Of a stretch of 64,000 nucleotides of DNA, positions 44,373 to 52,761 are shown one piece after another. This stretch comes from Embleya scabrispora. Its GTDB lineage: Bacteria; Actinomycetota; Actinomycetes; Streptomycetales; Streptomycetaceae. The stretch covers positions 248,001 to 312,000 of the forward strand of contig NZ_MWQN01000003.1 in the NCBI RefSeq assembly GCF_002024165.1. Reading direction: 5' to 3'. Both the position numbers and the translations under genes were made by a program. How positions within the stretch are numbered: the stretch's first letter is position 1; every line of letters begins with the position of its first letter. The notes under the pieces are model-generated. The model worked only from the letters and a program-made list of their open reading frames with translations. It was not told where the DNA came from and did not search any database.

Positions 44373-45254
44373 TCAGATCGTCACGACCGCGCGGTAGGGC
44401 GGGGGCTCGCCGTCCTCCCCCGGCGCGGAGAGCGAGGCGGCGACCGCGGCGCCGTCGCAGGCCACCCATGCGTGGAATCGGAACGGATCGGGGGCGGCTC
44501 CCAGACACCAGTCGAGGCGTCGTCGGTGTGCGGCGGACAACAGGACGGCGGCCAGGGAGATCTCCAGGCATGCGGCGCGCCCGGGGAACCAACGCGCGGT
44601 GTGGCGCAGGGCGGCGAGGAATTCCTCGGCCCGGCGCGGGTCCTCCGGGATCGAGGCCCATCGAGCCCGGGTCGCGTGCACCGCGCGGTGTACGACGGCG
44701 AAGGGCAGCCGCACGGCGAGCACGGCGCCGAGCAGGGCGACCGGTGGACCGAGGACCGGGCGCCTTGAGGTCATGGGCCGGGCGGGGATCGCGGCGTCCG
44801 GGACGGGCGTCGCAGCCGCGCTTCGCGGGGGATTCCCTGCCCGGCCGGGCCCCGCGAGCGGTTCCGCGCGTCGCCGGCGCCCCCCGTCGGGCCGGAGCCG
44901 CTCCGCCCACGGGGGATGCTCGGCGGACCCGAAGCGGGCGGCCCACCCGCGGGTCGTCGACGGGGAGGCCGCGGCCGACCCGCTGGGCCCCTCGGCATCG
45001 GTCTCCACCAGACCGAAGGCGGTCAACTGTCGTAGCAGCGCGGCGCCGTCCGCGGCGATGTGCTCGCGCGGTCGGTCCGGGTGCCGCTGCGCGACGGCGT
45101 CAACGCTCCATGCGAGGCTTCGTCCGGACGACCAGCAGTGCCAGAAGCCTCCGGCACCGGAGTTGAGCACATACCACTGGCCGTCGGCGCGGTTGAGCAC
45201 GACCACGCTGCCCCCGGGCATCGTCTCGTGGTGCACGTGCGCGGGAATCCTCAC
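44373..45254 (-). CDS. Fused lasso peptide B1-B2 protein (leader-binding domain plus leader peptidase)
   Basis: A 293-residue protein joining two lasso maturation activities that are usually separate in actinobacteria. Residues 1-90 are a PqqD-like RRE domain (B1: GGSVVVLNRADGQWYVLNSG, then LLRQLTAFGLVETD) that binds the YxxP leader. A ~70-residue low-complexity linker follows. Residues 161-293 are the transglutaminase-like B2 cysteine protease, with Cys229 in FPGRAACLEISLAAVLL, His261 in FRFHAWV and Asp267 completing the triad, which removes the leader. No stop or frameshift separates them. An internal ATG at 44774 (residue 161) could also give free B2. The GTG start overlaps the cyclase stop (GTGA). 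Confidence 0.88.
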   Translation of the reverse strand: MRIPAHVHHETMPGGSVVVLNRADGQWYVLNSGAGGFWHCWSSGRSLAWSVDAVAQRHPDRPREHIAADGAALLRQLTAFGLVETDAEGPSGSAAASPSTTRGWAARFGSAEHPPWAERLRPDGGRRRRAEPLAGPGRAGNPPRSAAATPVPDAAIPARPMTSRRPVLGPPVALLGAVLAVRLPFAVVHRAVHATRARWASIPEDPRRAEEFLAALRHTARWFPGRAACLEISLAAVLLSAAHRRRLDWCLGAAPDPFRFHAWVACDGAAVAASLSAPGEDGEPPPYRAVVTI

Positions 45255-47197
45255 GATCGCTCCTCCCGCCGGGCGCGCAACCACACTTCCGTGGCGACGA
45301 GTTGGCGGAACGCGCCGAGCGGTACCGCGACGCCCGCGGTGAACCGCGCCAGACTCCGCAGCACCGCCGCCGGTTCGACGACGCCGGAGTCCGCGAGTGC
45401 CGAGTCCGCCCACAGGCCCCGTAGCCACGGCTCGGCCCGCCGCACGCCCAGATATTCCTCGCGCGTGTAGTCGCCTTTCGTACGGCGGCCGAGCACGGTG
45501 GACGACACCGTGCCGCGCAACGCCGCCGCGAGTAACGGCTTGCCGCCCGCGGGGTCGACGCGCTCCTGCGGCGCGACCGCCAGACAGGCGCGTACCACCC
45601 TGTCGTCCAGGAACGGCGCGTGGACGTCGACGCCGTGCCGATGGCCGAGTTCGCGCAAGTGCCGTTGCGCGTCCGCGGAATGGCGCAGTTCGACGGCGGT
45701 GGCCAGGTACACGGCCGGCCCACCGCCGTCGAGGTGGCGCTTGTCCTCGGACGCCGCCCGTTCCGCCCGATCCGCGAGCGCGCCCCGCGCCGCCGGTGTC
45801 AGCCACGACACGGCCTCGCCGGCCGGCGGCCACCACGTCACGCCGTCGATCCACGAGGCGGGGCCCTCGGCGATCGTCCCCGACCGCAGTGCGACGGCCA
45901 GGCGTAAGAGCGCTTCCGCGGCCGATGTTCCGGCCGTGCGCAGCGCCTGCGCCGCCAAGGCCGCGGCGGAGGTGTCGTGGCGTCGGGCCTGTGCCAGGCA
46001 GTGCCGGGCAAGCGTGCGCGCGTGCCCGCGGCTCGCGATGTGTGCCAGATACGCGGGAGGCGCGCCCAGCACGGCGTCTCCGCCCTCGCCGGTCAGATGA
46101 CAGTCGACCGCGCCGACGGCGGCCAGGCGCAGCAACGACCGTCTGCGCGCGAGCATCCCCGGCACCGGTTCGTCGTCGGTCCACCACGTGGCGGGTGTGT
46201 GCGTCCGCCGCTCCGGGTCGGCGTCCCGGTCGAACGGAAGTGTGTCGTGGCGGCCCTCGACCACGATGTGGCGCAGCCGGTCGTCCAGTCCGGCGAACCG
46301 CCGGGCATGTGCCAGGTCGCCCGCCGGAGCGGCCGGGTGGTGGTACGTCACGCCCGTCACCGTCCCGTCCCCCGAGCGCGCCGCCAGGAACGCCAGTGTG
46401 GTCGAGTCGAGTCCGCCGCTGAAGTCGCTTGCCACGGCGCCGGCGGCGCGGCGGGCGGCCACGGCCTCGGTCAGCGCGTCGCGCAGCGTTCGCGCGCCGC
46501 GTACGAGGGGGTCGGTACCGAAGGGGCTGTCGGTGCCCTGTACCGCGGGCGGCAGGCCCGGCCGCAGGCGAAGAACCGCCCCGCCCGGTACACGCTCGAC
46601 GTCGTGGAAGGATGATCGGTGTGCCCACAACGGGGGTACGTGCGCGCAGGCGATCCGCGCGGCGGCGGTGGTGGCGTCGGGTTCGCGGCCGTGCAACCGG
46701 GCCAGGAGGTGTGCGTGCGACGCGGCGACCGCCCATCCCCCGGCGCGCGAGACGAACACCGGGTACTGTCCGGCAAGATCGGAGCGAATGCTCACGCCGC
46801 CGTGGGTGGCCACGATGCATACGTAGGCGCCGGGCCGATCCAGCCCGCGATCCACGCGGCCTTCGACCCCGTCACCCCGGATCCCCTCGTGTTCGACCAT
46901 GTCGCGCAGGTCGCGCGCCAGCCCGTCGTCGGACACCAGGCACTGCCCCAACACCACCATGCGCACGTTGCGGTACGCCGCCGAGCGCACCTGCCCCGGC
47001 CGCCACGCCCCGTACACGCGCAGCCCCGGCAGGGCCGACCACACGGGGGCACCGGGCAGCCCCAACGATTCGGGGGCGGTCGAGGGTTCGGCAGGCGACC
47101 GGGCGGCCCGCTCTCGGATCGCGACGACGAATCCCGGCGCCGCGCCGACCTCGGGGGGCGCGGCGTCGCCGTACGCCGTCGCGGGAGACGGGTTCAC
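45251..47197 (-). CDS. Lasso peptide cyclase (asparagine synthetase-like, C protein)
   Basis: A 648-residue ATP-dependent macrolactam synthetase homologous to asparagine synthetase B. It adenylates the Asp/Glu side chain of the core and closes the ring with the N-terminal amine. The N-terminal glutaminase-like domain lacks the Cys2 nucleophile, as in lasso cyclases. The synthetase domain has the pyrophosphate loop DFSGGLDSTTLAFLA at about 258-272, LTGEGGDAVLGAPP at about 367-380, and FLDDRVVRACLAV and TKGDYTREEY toward the C-terminus. The GTG start overlaps the precursor TGA (GTGA at 47197-47194), and its stop overlaps the B gene, so all three are translationally coupled. Confidence 0.92.
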   Translation of the reverse strand: MNPSPATAYGDAAPPEVGAAPGFVVAIRERAARSPAEPSTAPESLGLPGAPVWSALPGLRVYGAWRPGQVRSAAYRNVRMVVLGQCLVSDDGLARDLRDMVEHEGIRGDGVEGRVDRGLDRPGAYVCIVATHGGVSIRSDLAGQYPVFVSRAGGWAVAASHAHLLARLHGREPDATTAAARIACAHVPPLWAHRSSFHDVERVPGGAVLRLRPGLPPAVQGTDSPFGTDPLVRGARTLRDALTEAVAARRAAGAVASDFSGGLDSTTLAFLAARSGDGTVTGVTYHHPAAPAGDLAHARRFAGLDDRLRHIVVEGRHDTLPFDRDADPERRTHTPATWWTDDEPVPGMLARRRSLLRLAAVGAVDCHLTGEGGDAVLGAPPAYLAHIASRGHARTLARHCLAQARRHDTSAAALAAQALRTAGTSAAEALLRLAVALRSGTIAEGPASWIDGVTWWPPAGEAVSWLTPAARGALADRAERAASEDKRHLDGGGPAVYLATAVELRHSADAQRHLRELGHRHGVDVHAPFLDDRVVRACLAVAPQERVDPAGGKPLLAAALRGTVSSTVLGRRTKGDYTREEYLGVRRAEPWLRGLWADSALADSGVVEPAAVLRSLARFTAGVAVPLGAFRQLVATEVWLRARREERS

Positions 47198-47436
47198 CAG
47201 TAGAACTGCGAATTCGCGTCCGCCCTGCCGCTGGCGGCGCTGCCCTTGGTGGCCCGGCGCACCGAGCCGACGGCGACGACCATCGGATCCCGGTATGCAC
47301 CGGTCTGCGGGTCACCGGAGCATGGTGCGGACTCCACGGGCCCGTCGTTCGCCGCCGCGTCGTCGGCGAATTCCGGCGCGGAAGGCTCCGGTGGTTCCGG
47401 TGGTTCCGGCATGAGAGCGTCGTCAACCCTGCGCAT
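47194..47436 (-). CDS. Lasso peptide precursor
   Basis: An 80-residue precursor. The Pro/Glu/Asp-rich leader ends in AYRDPMVVAVGSVRRATK, an exact fit to the actinobacterial lasso leader pattern Y-x2-P-x-(L/hydrophobic)-x3-G-x5-T-x, with Thr at -2. The predicted core is GSAASGRADANSQFYW: Gly1 and Asp9 would form a nine-membered macrolactam, leaving a seven-residue tail. The terminal Phe-Tyr-Trp could act as plugs that trap the thread. There are no Cys in the core, so this is class II. I chose ATG 47436. ATG 47412 would give 72 residues. The stop overlaps the cyclase start. I do not recognise the core as a published lasso peptide. Confidence 0.88.
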   Translation of the reverse strand: MRRVDDALMPEPPEPPEPSAPEFADDAAANDGPVESAPCSGDPQTGAYRDPMVVAVGSVRRATKGSAASGRADANSQFYW

Positions 47437-47486
47437 TCTGCCCAGCCTTCGACTCGTCCGCTCGGGGGCCGCGAAACGTTTTGTCC

Positions 47487-47492
47487 ACCATA
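47487..47492 (-). promoter_or_regulatory. Candidate -10 element of the lasso operon
   Basis: TATGGT on the minus strand, 50 bases upstream of the precursor ATG. No good -35 is present at the right spacing (GTCGAA is 15-16 bases away), so an activator or alternative sigma factor may be needed. Confidence 0.35.
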
Positions 47493-47636
47493 CAAGCGGC
47501 GGTCGACTTTCGACCCCACGTCGGTGGGACCGGGAAATCCCGGACGGCCGGCCCCGACAGGAACCTTCCGGAATGAATGAATCGAACCCCACGGACAGGC
47601 GTCAACGCCCAGCCTGAAACGTATTCCGCCGCAGAA

Positions 47637-48893
47637 TCAACGCTTCTCGGCAAAACCCGCGCCCTGAATCCCCAGGATGAGTGCGCCGCGGGCAATGGCT
47701 TCCGGGAGCCGACTCGGCTCCAGACGAAAGCGCGGGTGTTTCGCCTCCGGCTCGCGGGGTCCCACCAGTTCGGGACGGGACGCGTCGAGGCGGACCGCGG
47801 CCAGTGCGGTGCGGTCGATCGCGGACCGGCAGTCCGCCAGGATCAGGTCGTGCGCGGAACCCAGCGCTCCGCCGAGCAGGACGAGATTCGGGTTGAGCAC
47901 ATTGCACACGTTGCCGAGCACGAGGCCGAGGTGGAACGCCGCCTCACGCAGGACCCGCAGGCACACCTGGTTGCCGGCGCGGGCCTTGTCGGCGATCTGG
48001 TAGAGGTCGGTCGGCTGCGCGGCGACCGGCAACTGTCCGAGCCCCGCACGCACGTTGCGGACAAGCGTGTTCGCCCCGATCAGGGTTTCCAGGCAGCCGC
48101 GTCCGCCGCACTGGCAGTAGTCGCCGTCCGGATCGACGACGATGTGCCCGATCTCCGCCGCCGACCCGCTGCCGCCACGGATCACCTGACCGCCGACGAC
48201 CAACCCGCCGCCCACGCCCGTCGACCCCTTGATCCACAGCAGGATCTCCGCGTCGGGATGGCGGTGCACACTCTCCGCGAGAGCGCCCAGCGTCCCGTCG
48301 TTGTCCATGGCGACGCGCAACTCGCCGCGCAGCGTACCGGGACGTGCTTTGTCGCGCAGCAGCCGCTCCAACTCCGCGCGCGGCTCGGGCTGATCGCGCC
48401 ACAGCGGAAAGACCGGAGGTGTCAGGAGCCCGGAGCGCGGGTCGACCGCGCCGGGCACGGCCAGCCCGACGGTCGCCACGTCGTCCAGCGATTCCCCCAG
48501 TTCCTCCGCGAGTCCGGTCACCGCCGCGAACACCGCGTTCGACCACGCCTGGACCCCGTGCCTGGCGCCCACGTCGTCCTGCCTGCCGACCGGCGCCAGG
48601 TACGGACTGTCGACGCGCCGTGCCACCACCGACGTGCGCTGGAACCCGAGTTCGATACCCACCGCGACACCGGTCAGCGGGTGCAGGCTCACCTGCTGCT
48701 CGCGCCCGGAAGCCTGGCGCCGCACCACCTGCTCGCCCTCGAGGGCGTTGAGGATGTTGCCCGCCGTCGCCGCCGCGATACCGGCGTATTTCGCCACGTC
48801 GGTCTGGTTCCCGCCGCGGATCATCAGGGCTTGCAGGACCCGGCGACGATTGCCGGCGTCGCCCGCCCTGAGCAGGGTACGGAGATCTGCCAC
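47637..48893 (-). CDS. ROK-family transcriptional regulator
   Basis: A 418-residue NagC/XylR-type regulator. The N-terminal winged helix covers about residues 10-65 (VLQALMIRGGNQTDVAKYAG). The ROK sugar-kinase-like domain follows, with ATP-site remnants (VAMDNDGTLGALAE; WIKGSTGVGGGLVVGG) and the zinc motif CQCGGRGCLE. The GTG at 48893 gives MADLRTLLRAG. It is divergent from the glutamine-synthetase-like gene across 314 bp containing a concentric palindrome, and it lies 200 bp upstream of the lasso precursor on the same strand. It may respond to a sugar or amino sugar. Which neighbour it controls is not certain. Confidence 0.88.
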   Translation of the reverse strand: MADLRTLLRAGDAGNRRRVLQALMIRGGNQTDVAKYAGIAAATAGNILNALEGEQVVRRQASGREQQVSLHPLTGVAVGIELGFQRTSVVARRVDSPYLAPVGRQDDVGARHGVQAWSNAVFAAVTGLAEELGESLDDVATVGLAVPGAVDPRSGLLTPPVFPLWRDQPEPRAELERLLRDKARPGTLRGELRVAMDNDGTLGALAESVHRHPDAEILLWIKGSTGVGGGLVVGGQVIRGGSGSAAEIGHIVVDPDGDYCQCGGRGCLETLIGANTLVRNVRAGLGQLPVAAQPTDLYQIADKARAGNQVCLRVLREAAFHLGLVLGNVCNVLNPNLVLLGGALGSAHDLILADCRSAIDRTALAAVRLDASRPELVGPREPEAKHPRFRLEPSRLPEAIARGALILGIQGAGFAEKR

Positions 48894-48980
48894 GAATCCC
48901 CCCGGTGGGTCGGCGAACGGGCGAGGCGTCGGCGACCGTTCACAGTAAAGACACTTGCGCCCGGGAATCAGGTTAATGCT

Positions 48981-49033
48981 TCATTTCGTATCCCGAGGGA
49001 GTTCGGACCGAACCGTCGAATCCTGCGAAATGA
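48981..49033. promoter_or_regulatory. Concentric palindrome between the ROK and glutamine synthetase-like genes
   Basis: Outer arms TCATTTCG (48981-48988) and CGAAATGA (49026-49033), and inner palindrome GTTCGGACCGAAC (49001-49013), share exactly the same centre at 49007. The 12-base segments between them do not pair. Two nested dyads with one axis suggest an operator bound by an oligomer, probably the ROK protein. A GGGT-CAT-ACCC inverted repeat follows at about 49064. Confidence 0.6.
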
Positions 49034-49207
49034 GCGACGTCACTCCTGGAGCAATGTGTCACGGGTCATACCCGAGCATCCGCCGGCACAGCCCGCCCGC
49101 CGGACGTTCCGACGCGCCGAACCTTGCTTCGCGTTCCGTCGTCGTGTCTGCGCTAGCGTTCGAATCGTCGATTTCGCCATGAATTGTCATGAAGTGGGGT
49201 TGCCCTG

Positions 49208-50596
49208 ATGTCATCGGCCGATACCGAGTTGGACAGACACCGTGAGGCCAACGCCGATACGGCCGTCTTGGCGGACGTGCGGGCGCGGATCGCCGACGCC
49301 GGGGTGGAGTTCGTCTACTGCCAGGTCGTCACGCTGACCGGGCGCGTGGTCGGCAAGGTGGTTTCGGCCGGACATCTGGCGCGCGTCGCGGAGCACGGTG
49401 TCCGGGCCCACCCCGGGTTCATCGCGGATCTCCAGGTCGACCGGGGCGGCGGCATCCTGTCGGGTGACGCCGAGCGCGGCGAGGTCGTCATGCTTCCGGA
49501 CCTGGACAGCTTCGGCGTGCTGCCCTGGGACACGCGCACCGGCTTCCTCTTCTGCCGGATGTACGAGCCGGCGCACGCTCCGGGGGAAACGGGCGGCCGG
49601 CCGGTGCCGTTGGACGCGCGCGGCAATCTTCGCCGCGTCCACGAAGGGTTCCGCGACCGCACGGGGCTGCGGATGCGCACCGGTTGCGAGCCCGAGGTCA
49701 CCTGGTCGGTTCCCGGCGTCGCGACATCGCACCGATCCGGTATGGCGCATCCGCTGTTGCAGATCGAGCAGATGGAGCGCTTGCGGCCGGTGTACCAGAA
49801 GGTGATCGCGTACGGGCGCGCGCTCGGGCTCGACATGAGCGAGGGCAACTGCGAGGGACCGGGGCAACTCGAACTCAACTGGATGTTCGACCTCGCCGAG
49901 CACACCGCGGACCGGCTGATGCTGCACCGGCAGGTCTGCCGCCAGGTCGCGCGCGAGCTGGGCGTCACGGTGAGCTTCATGCCCAAACCGGCGAACGGCG
50001 AGCTGGGCAACGGCTGCCACCACAACGTCAGCCTGTGGGAGGGGGAGCGGAACATCCTGGTCGACCCGGCCGTCGCCGGCTTGCACCTCACACCGAGAGG
50101 GCGGCACGTACTCGGTGGCATCCTCGCCCACACGGCGGCGAGCACCGCGGTGTTCGCACCGACGGTGAACTCCTACAAACGGCTGTGCGACGACGGCGGA
50201 TTCGCTCCCGCGCGGGTCGACTGGGGTTTCGACAACAAGACCTGCGCGGTGCGCCTGCCCGACAACGGACGGCTCGAGATCAAGACGCCCGACGCCATGG
50301 TCAACCCCTACCTTTCCCACGCCGTGCTGATCGCCGCGATCGAGGACGGCTTGAAGAACGGCATCGACCCCGGCCCGCCCCGCGATCGCGATACGACCGG
50401 CCCGACGCCCTTCGGGGCGCTTCCCACGACCCTGAAGGAGGCACTGGACCGGTTCGCCGACGACCCGGTCCCGTCCCGGGGCCTGGGCGCGGACCTGGCC
50501 CACCTGTTCCTGCGCCTGAAGACACTGGAGTGGGAGCGCTTCTGCTGCGCGGTCACCGACTGGGAGCACGCCATGTACGGCGAGGAGGGCTGCTGA
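49208..50596 (+). CDS. Glutamine synthetase-like ligase
   Basis: A 462-residue member of the GS catalytic superfamily, in the group that glutamylates amines rather than ammonia. The N-terminal beta-grasp domain has VEFVYCQVVTLTGRVVGKVV. The catalytic barrel shows the Glu ligands in GCEPEVTW and EGNCEGPGQLELNWMFD, the ATP/His region FMPKPANGELGNGCHHNVSL, the NSYKRL loop and the terminal RLEIKTPDAMVNPYL. Relatives include gamma-glutamylpolyamine synthetases and ligases of specialised metabolism. ATG 49208 is preceded by GTGGGG. The adjacent ATP-grasp and aminotransferase genes, which converge on it, suggest biosynthetic rather than nitrogen-assimilation use. The 3' end overlaps the ATP-grasp gene by 44 bp. 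Confidence 0.88.
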   Translation: MSSADTELDRHREANADTAVLADVRARIADAGVEFVYCQVVTLTGRVVGKVVSAGHLARVAEHGVRAHPGFIADLQVDRGGGILSGDAERGEVVMLPDLDSFGVLPWDTRTGFLFCRMYEPAHAPGETGGRPVPLDARGNLRRVHEGFRDRTGLRMRTGCEPEVTWSVPGVATSHRSGMAHPLLQIEQMERLRPVYQKVIAYGRALGLDMSEGNCEGPGQLELNWMFDLAEHTADRLMLHRQVCRQVARELGVTVSFMPKPANGELGNGCHHNVSLWEGERNILVDPAVAGLHLTPRGRHVLGGILAHTAASTAVFAPTVNSYKRLCDDGGFAPARVDWGFDNKTCAVRLPDNGRLEIKTPDAMVNPYLSHAVLIAAIEDGLKNGIDPGPPRDRDTTGPTPFGALPTTLKEALDRFADDPVPSRGLGADLAHLFLRLKTLEWERFCCAVTDWEHAMYGEEGC

Positions 50597-51482
50597 AGCA
50601 GGTCCGCGCATCCGCCTCCAGGCGCCCGACCAGGGCGCTCGCGAGGCGGTCGGCGGCCGGCCGGCTGTGCTCCAGGAACAGGGACGGTTCGATGAGTTCG
50701 CACTCCAGCAGCAACGGCAGATCGTCCGGCCCGCGAACCAGGTCCACCCGCACGTACAAGGGGGTGCCGAAGCGTCGCGAGACGGACCGCACCACCGACT
50801 CGGCACAGGCGAGTTCGGCCGGATCGGGTGTACGAGGTTCCACCGCGGCCGTGGTGAACAGCCCTTCCTCGGCGATCTCGGCACCGACGCGCAGCACGGC
50901 GCCGCGTCGAACGGTATGGCTGTACGCGCCGTCCAGGAACATCAGCGAGGTCTCACCGTGCGCGTCGACGGAGCGCAGATAGGGCTGGGTGAGCACGGTG
51001 CGGCCCTGCCGATGGAGTGCCTCCACATGGGCGCGGGCTCGTGCCTGTTCGGTCGGTCCGGGGCCGTAGCGGGCGGTGTCCCGGGCGCTGCACGAGATGG
51101 ACGGCTTGACCACGTACTCCTCCGCGTCGGGTGGCGCCCACGGGTGCCCGGGGTACGTCCACGTGCCGGGCACGATGGGCACACCGTCCCTGCCCAGGTC
51201 GCTCATGTAGCGCTTGTCGCTGTTCCATCCGACCATGGCCAGTGGATTGAACAGCCGCACGGCGCCGGTCGTCCTGGCGGCCCAGGCGAGGAACTCCTCG
51301 TAGCGCAGGGGGTAGTCCCAGGTCGAGTGCAGCACGACCGCGTCGAATCGTCTCCAGATCACCCAGGCATCCCACGCCACGGGCACCACCTGCACGCCCA
51401 GCCGCTCCAACGCGGCCGCGGTGTGCGGGAGATCCTTGTCCGGCTCGTCGAGATCGCATGTCGCGAGGGCAACGCGCAGCAT
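50553..51482 (-). CDS. ATP-grasp ligase (DcsG-like)
   Basis: A 309-residue ATP-grasp enzyme forming amide or similar bonds through an acylphosphate. The outline matches the DcsG (cycloserine synthetase)-like group: RVALATCDLDEPDKDLP at the N-terminus, FDAVVLHSTWDYPLRYEEFL, FNPLAMVGWNSDKRYMSDL, the ATP-binding EEYVVKPSISCSARDT and the metal site LLLECELIEPSLFL. The ATG at 51482 follows AAGAAGGAGA. It lies 34 bp downstream of the aminotransferase gene and is probably co-transcribed. With the glutamine-synthetase-like protein it could assemble a small modified amino acid or dipeptide. Confidence 0.86.
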   Translation of the reverse strand: MLRVALATCDLDEPDKDLPHTAAALERLGVQVVPVAWDAWVIWRRFDAVVLHSTWDYPLRYEEFLAWAARTTGAVRLFNPLAMVGWNSDKRYMSDLGRDGVPIVPGTWTYPGHPWAPPDAEEYVVKPSISCSARDTARYGPGPTEQARARAHVEALHRQGRTVLTQPYLRSVDAHGETSLMFLDGAYSHTVRRGAVLRVGAEIAEEGLFTTAAVEPRTPDPAELACAESVVRSVSRRFGTPLYVRVDLVRGPDDLPLLLECELIEPSLFLEHSRPAADRLASALVGRLEADARTCFSSPPRRTWRAPSR

Positions 51483-51516
51483 GATTCTCCTTCTTGATGC
51501 GCTCGGGAGCCTCCGG

Positions 51517-52761
51517 TCACCGGGTTTCGTCGACCGCGCGGCCGAGGATGTCCAGGCCCTCACCCAGTTCGTCGGGAGAGATCGTGAGCGGCGGCAGCAG
51601 TTTGACGACCTCGCTCCGGGTGCCCGACGTCTCCAGCAGCAGACCGAGTGCGAAGGCCCGGGAGCAGACCTTGGCGGCCCGGGTGTCGTCGGCGAATTCC
51701 AGCCCCCAGACGAGGCCGCGGCCGCGGGCCTTCGCGTTGCCGGCGGCCGTTTCGTCGAGGCCGGTCAGGAACTCCTCGACCCGCTCGCCGTGCGTCCGCG
51801 TCTGCTTCTCCATGCGATCGTCCGTCCAGTACGCGGACAGGGCGGCGGTGGCGGTGACGAAGGCCGGGTTGTTGCCCCGGAAGGTCCCGTTGTGCTCGCC
51901 CGGCTGCCAGATGTCCAACCCGGTCCTGAACAGGCAGAGCGACATCGGCAGACCGTAACCGCTGATGGACTTCGACACGGTGACGATGTCCGGGACGATA
52001 CCGGCCGCCTCGAAGGAGAAGAACCCGCCCGTGCGACCGCAGCCCATCTGGATGTCGTCGACGATGAGCAGTATGTCGTACCGCCGACACAGGTCCCGGA
52101 GCGCGCGCAGCCACTCGGCGCGGGCCACGTTGACGCCGCCCTCGCCCTGCACGGTCTCCACGATCACCGCCGCCGGCACGTCCAGCCCCGATCCGCGGTC
52201 CTCCAGAAGGCGCTCGAACCACAGGAAGTCGGGAATCGTGTCGTCGAAGTAGTGGTCGAACGGCATCGGCGCACCGTGCACCAGCGGGATACCGGCCCCG
52301 GCGCGTTTGAACGCGTTGCCGGTCACGGCGAGTGCTCCGAGCGACATGCCGTGGAAGGAGTTGGTGAAGGAGACGACACACTCGCGTCCCTTGACCTTGC
52401 GGGCGAGCTTCAGCGCCGCCTCGACGGCGTTGGTGCCGGTCGGGCCGGGGAACATCACCTTGTACGGGAGGTCGCGGGGCCGCAGGACCACGTCTTCGAA
52501 GGTCTCCAGGAAGGCGCGTTTGGCGGTGGTGGCCATGTCCAGGCCGTGCGTGATGCCGTCGCGCTCGATGTACTCGATCAGCGCGCGTTTGAGCACCGGG
52601 TTGTTGTGGCCGTAGTTGAGAGAACCGGCACCGGCGAAGAAGTCGAGGTACGACCGACCGTTCTCGTCCGTGAGCCGAGCGCCCTGTGCGCAATCGAATA
52701 CGGCGGGCCAGGTGCGGCAATAACTCCGCACGTTCGACTCCAGCCTCTCGAAAACGCTCAT
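51517..52761 (-). CDS. Class III aminotransferase (diaminobutyrate/EctB-like)
   Basis: A 414-residue PLP enzyme of the diaminobutyrate-2-oxoglutarate transaminase group. Features are NYGHNNPVLKRALIEYI, the cofactor phosphate site FPGPTGTNAVEAALKLARK, the PLP-ring Asp in LIVDDIQMGCGRTG, the Schiff-base Lys in DIVTVSKSISGYGLP and NGTFRGNNPAFVTA. The enzyme would make L-2,4-diaminobutyrate from aspartate semialdehyde and glutamate. The ectoine genes ectA, ectC and ectD are absent, so a specialised product is more likely. The ATG at 52761 follows GAAAGGTGG. It is the first gene of a two-gene unit with the ATP-grasp ligase. Confidence 0.9.
   Translation of the reverse strand: MSVFERLESNVRSYCRTWPAVFDCAQGARLTDENGRSYLDFFAGAGSLNYGHNNPVLKRALIEYIERDGITHGLDMATTAKRAFLETFEDVVLRPRDLPYKVMFPGPTGTNAVEAALKLARKVKGRECVVSFTNSFHGMSLGALAVTGNAFKRAGAGIPLVHGAPMPFDHYFDDTIPDFLWFERLLEDRGSGLDVPAAVIVETVQGEGGVNVARAEWLRALRDLCRRYDILLIVDDIQMGCGRTGGFFSFEAAGIVPDIVTVSKSISGYGLPMSLCLFRTGLDIWQPGEHNGTFRGNNPAFVTATAALSAYWTDDRMEKQTRTHGERVEEFLTGLDETAAGNAKARGRGLVWGLEFADDTRAAKVCSRAFALGLLLETSGTRSEVVKLLPPLTISPDELGEGLDILGRAVDETR

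Noticed and set aside
44373-46820. A single 815-codon minus-strand protein running through the cyclase gene
   Set aside because: The upstream part is out of frame with the convincing cyclase. Only the portion from GTG 45254 has B1/B2 domain content.
49150-49175. GTTCGAATC resembling a tRNA T-loop
   Set aside because: No acceptor or anticodon stem can be built around it, and it is part of the promoter region of the glutamine-synthetase-like gene.
51517-52761. Ectoine biosynthesis
   Set aside because: Only the EctB-like aminotransferase is present. No EctA acetyltransferase, EctC synthase or EctD hydroxylase is in the neighbourhood.
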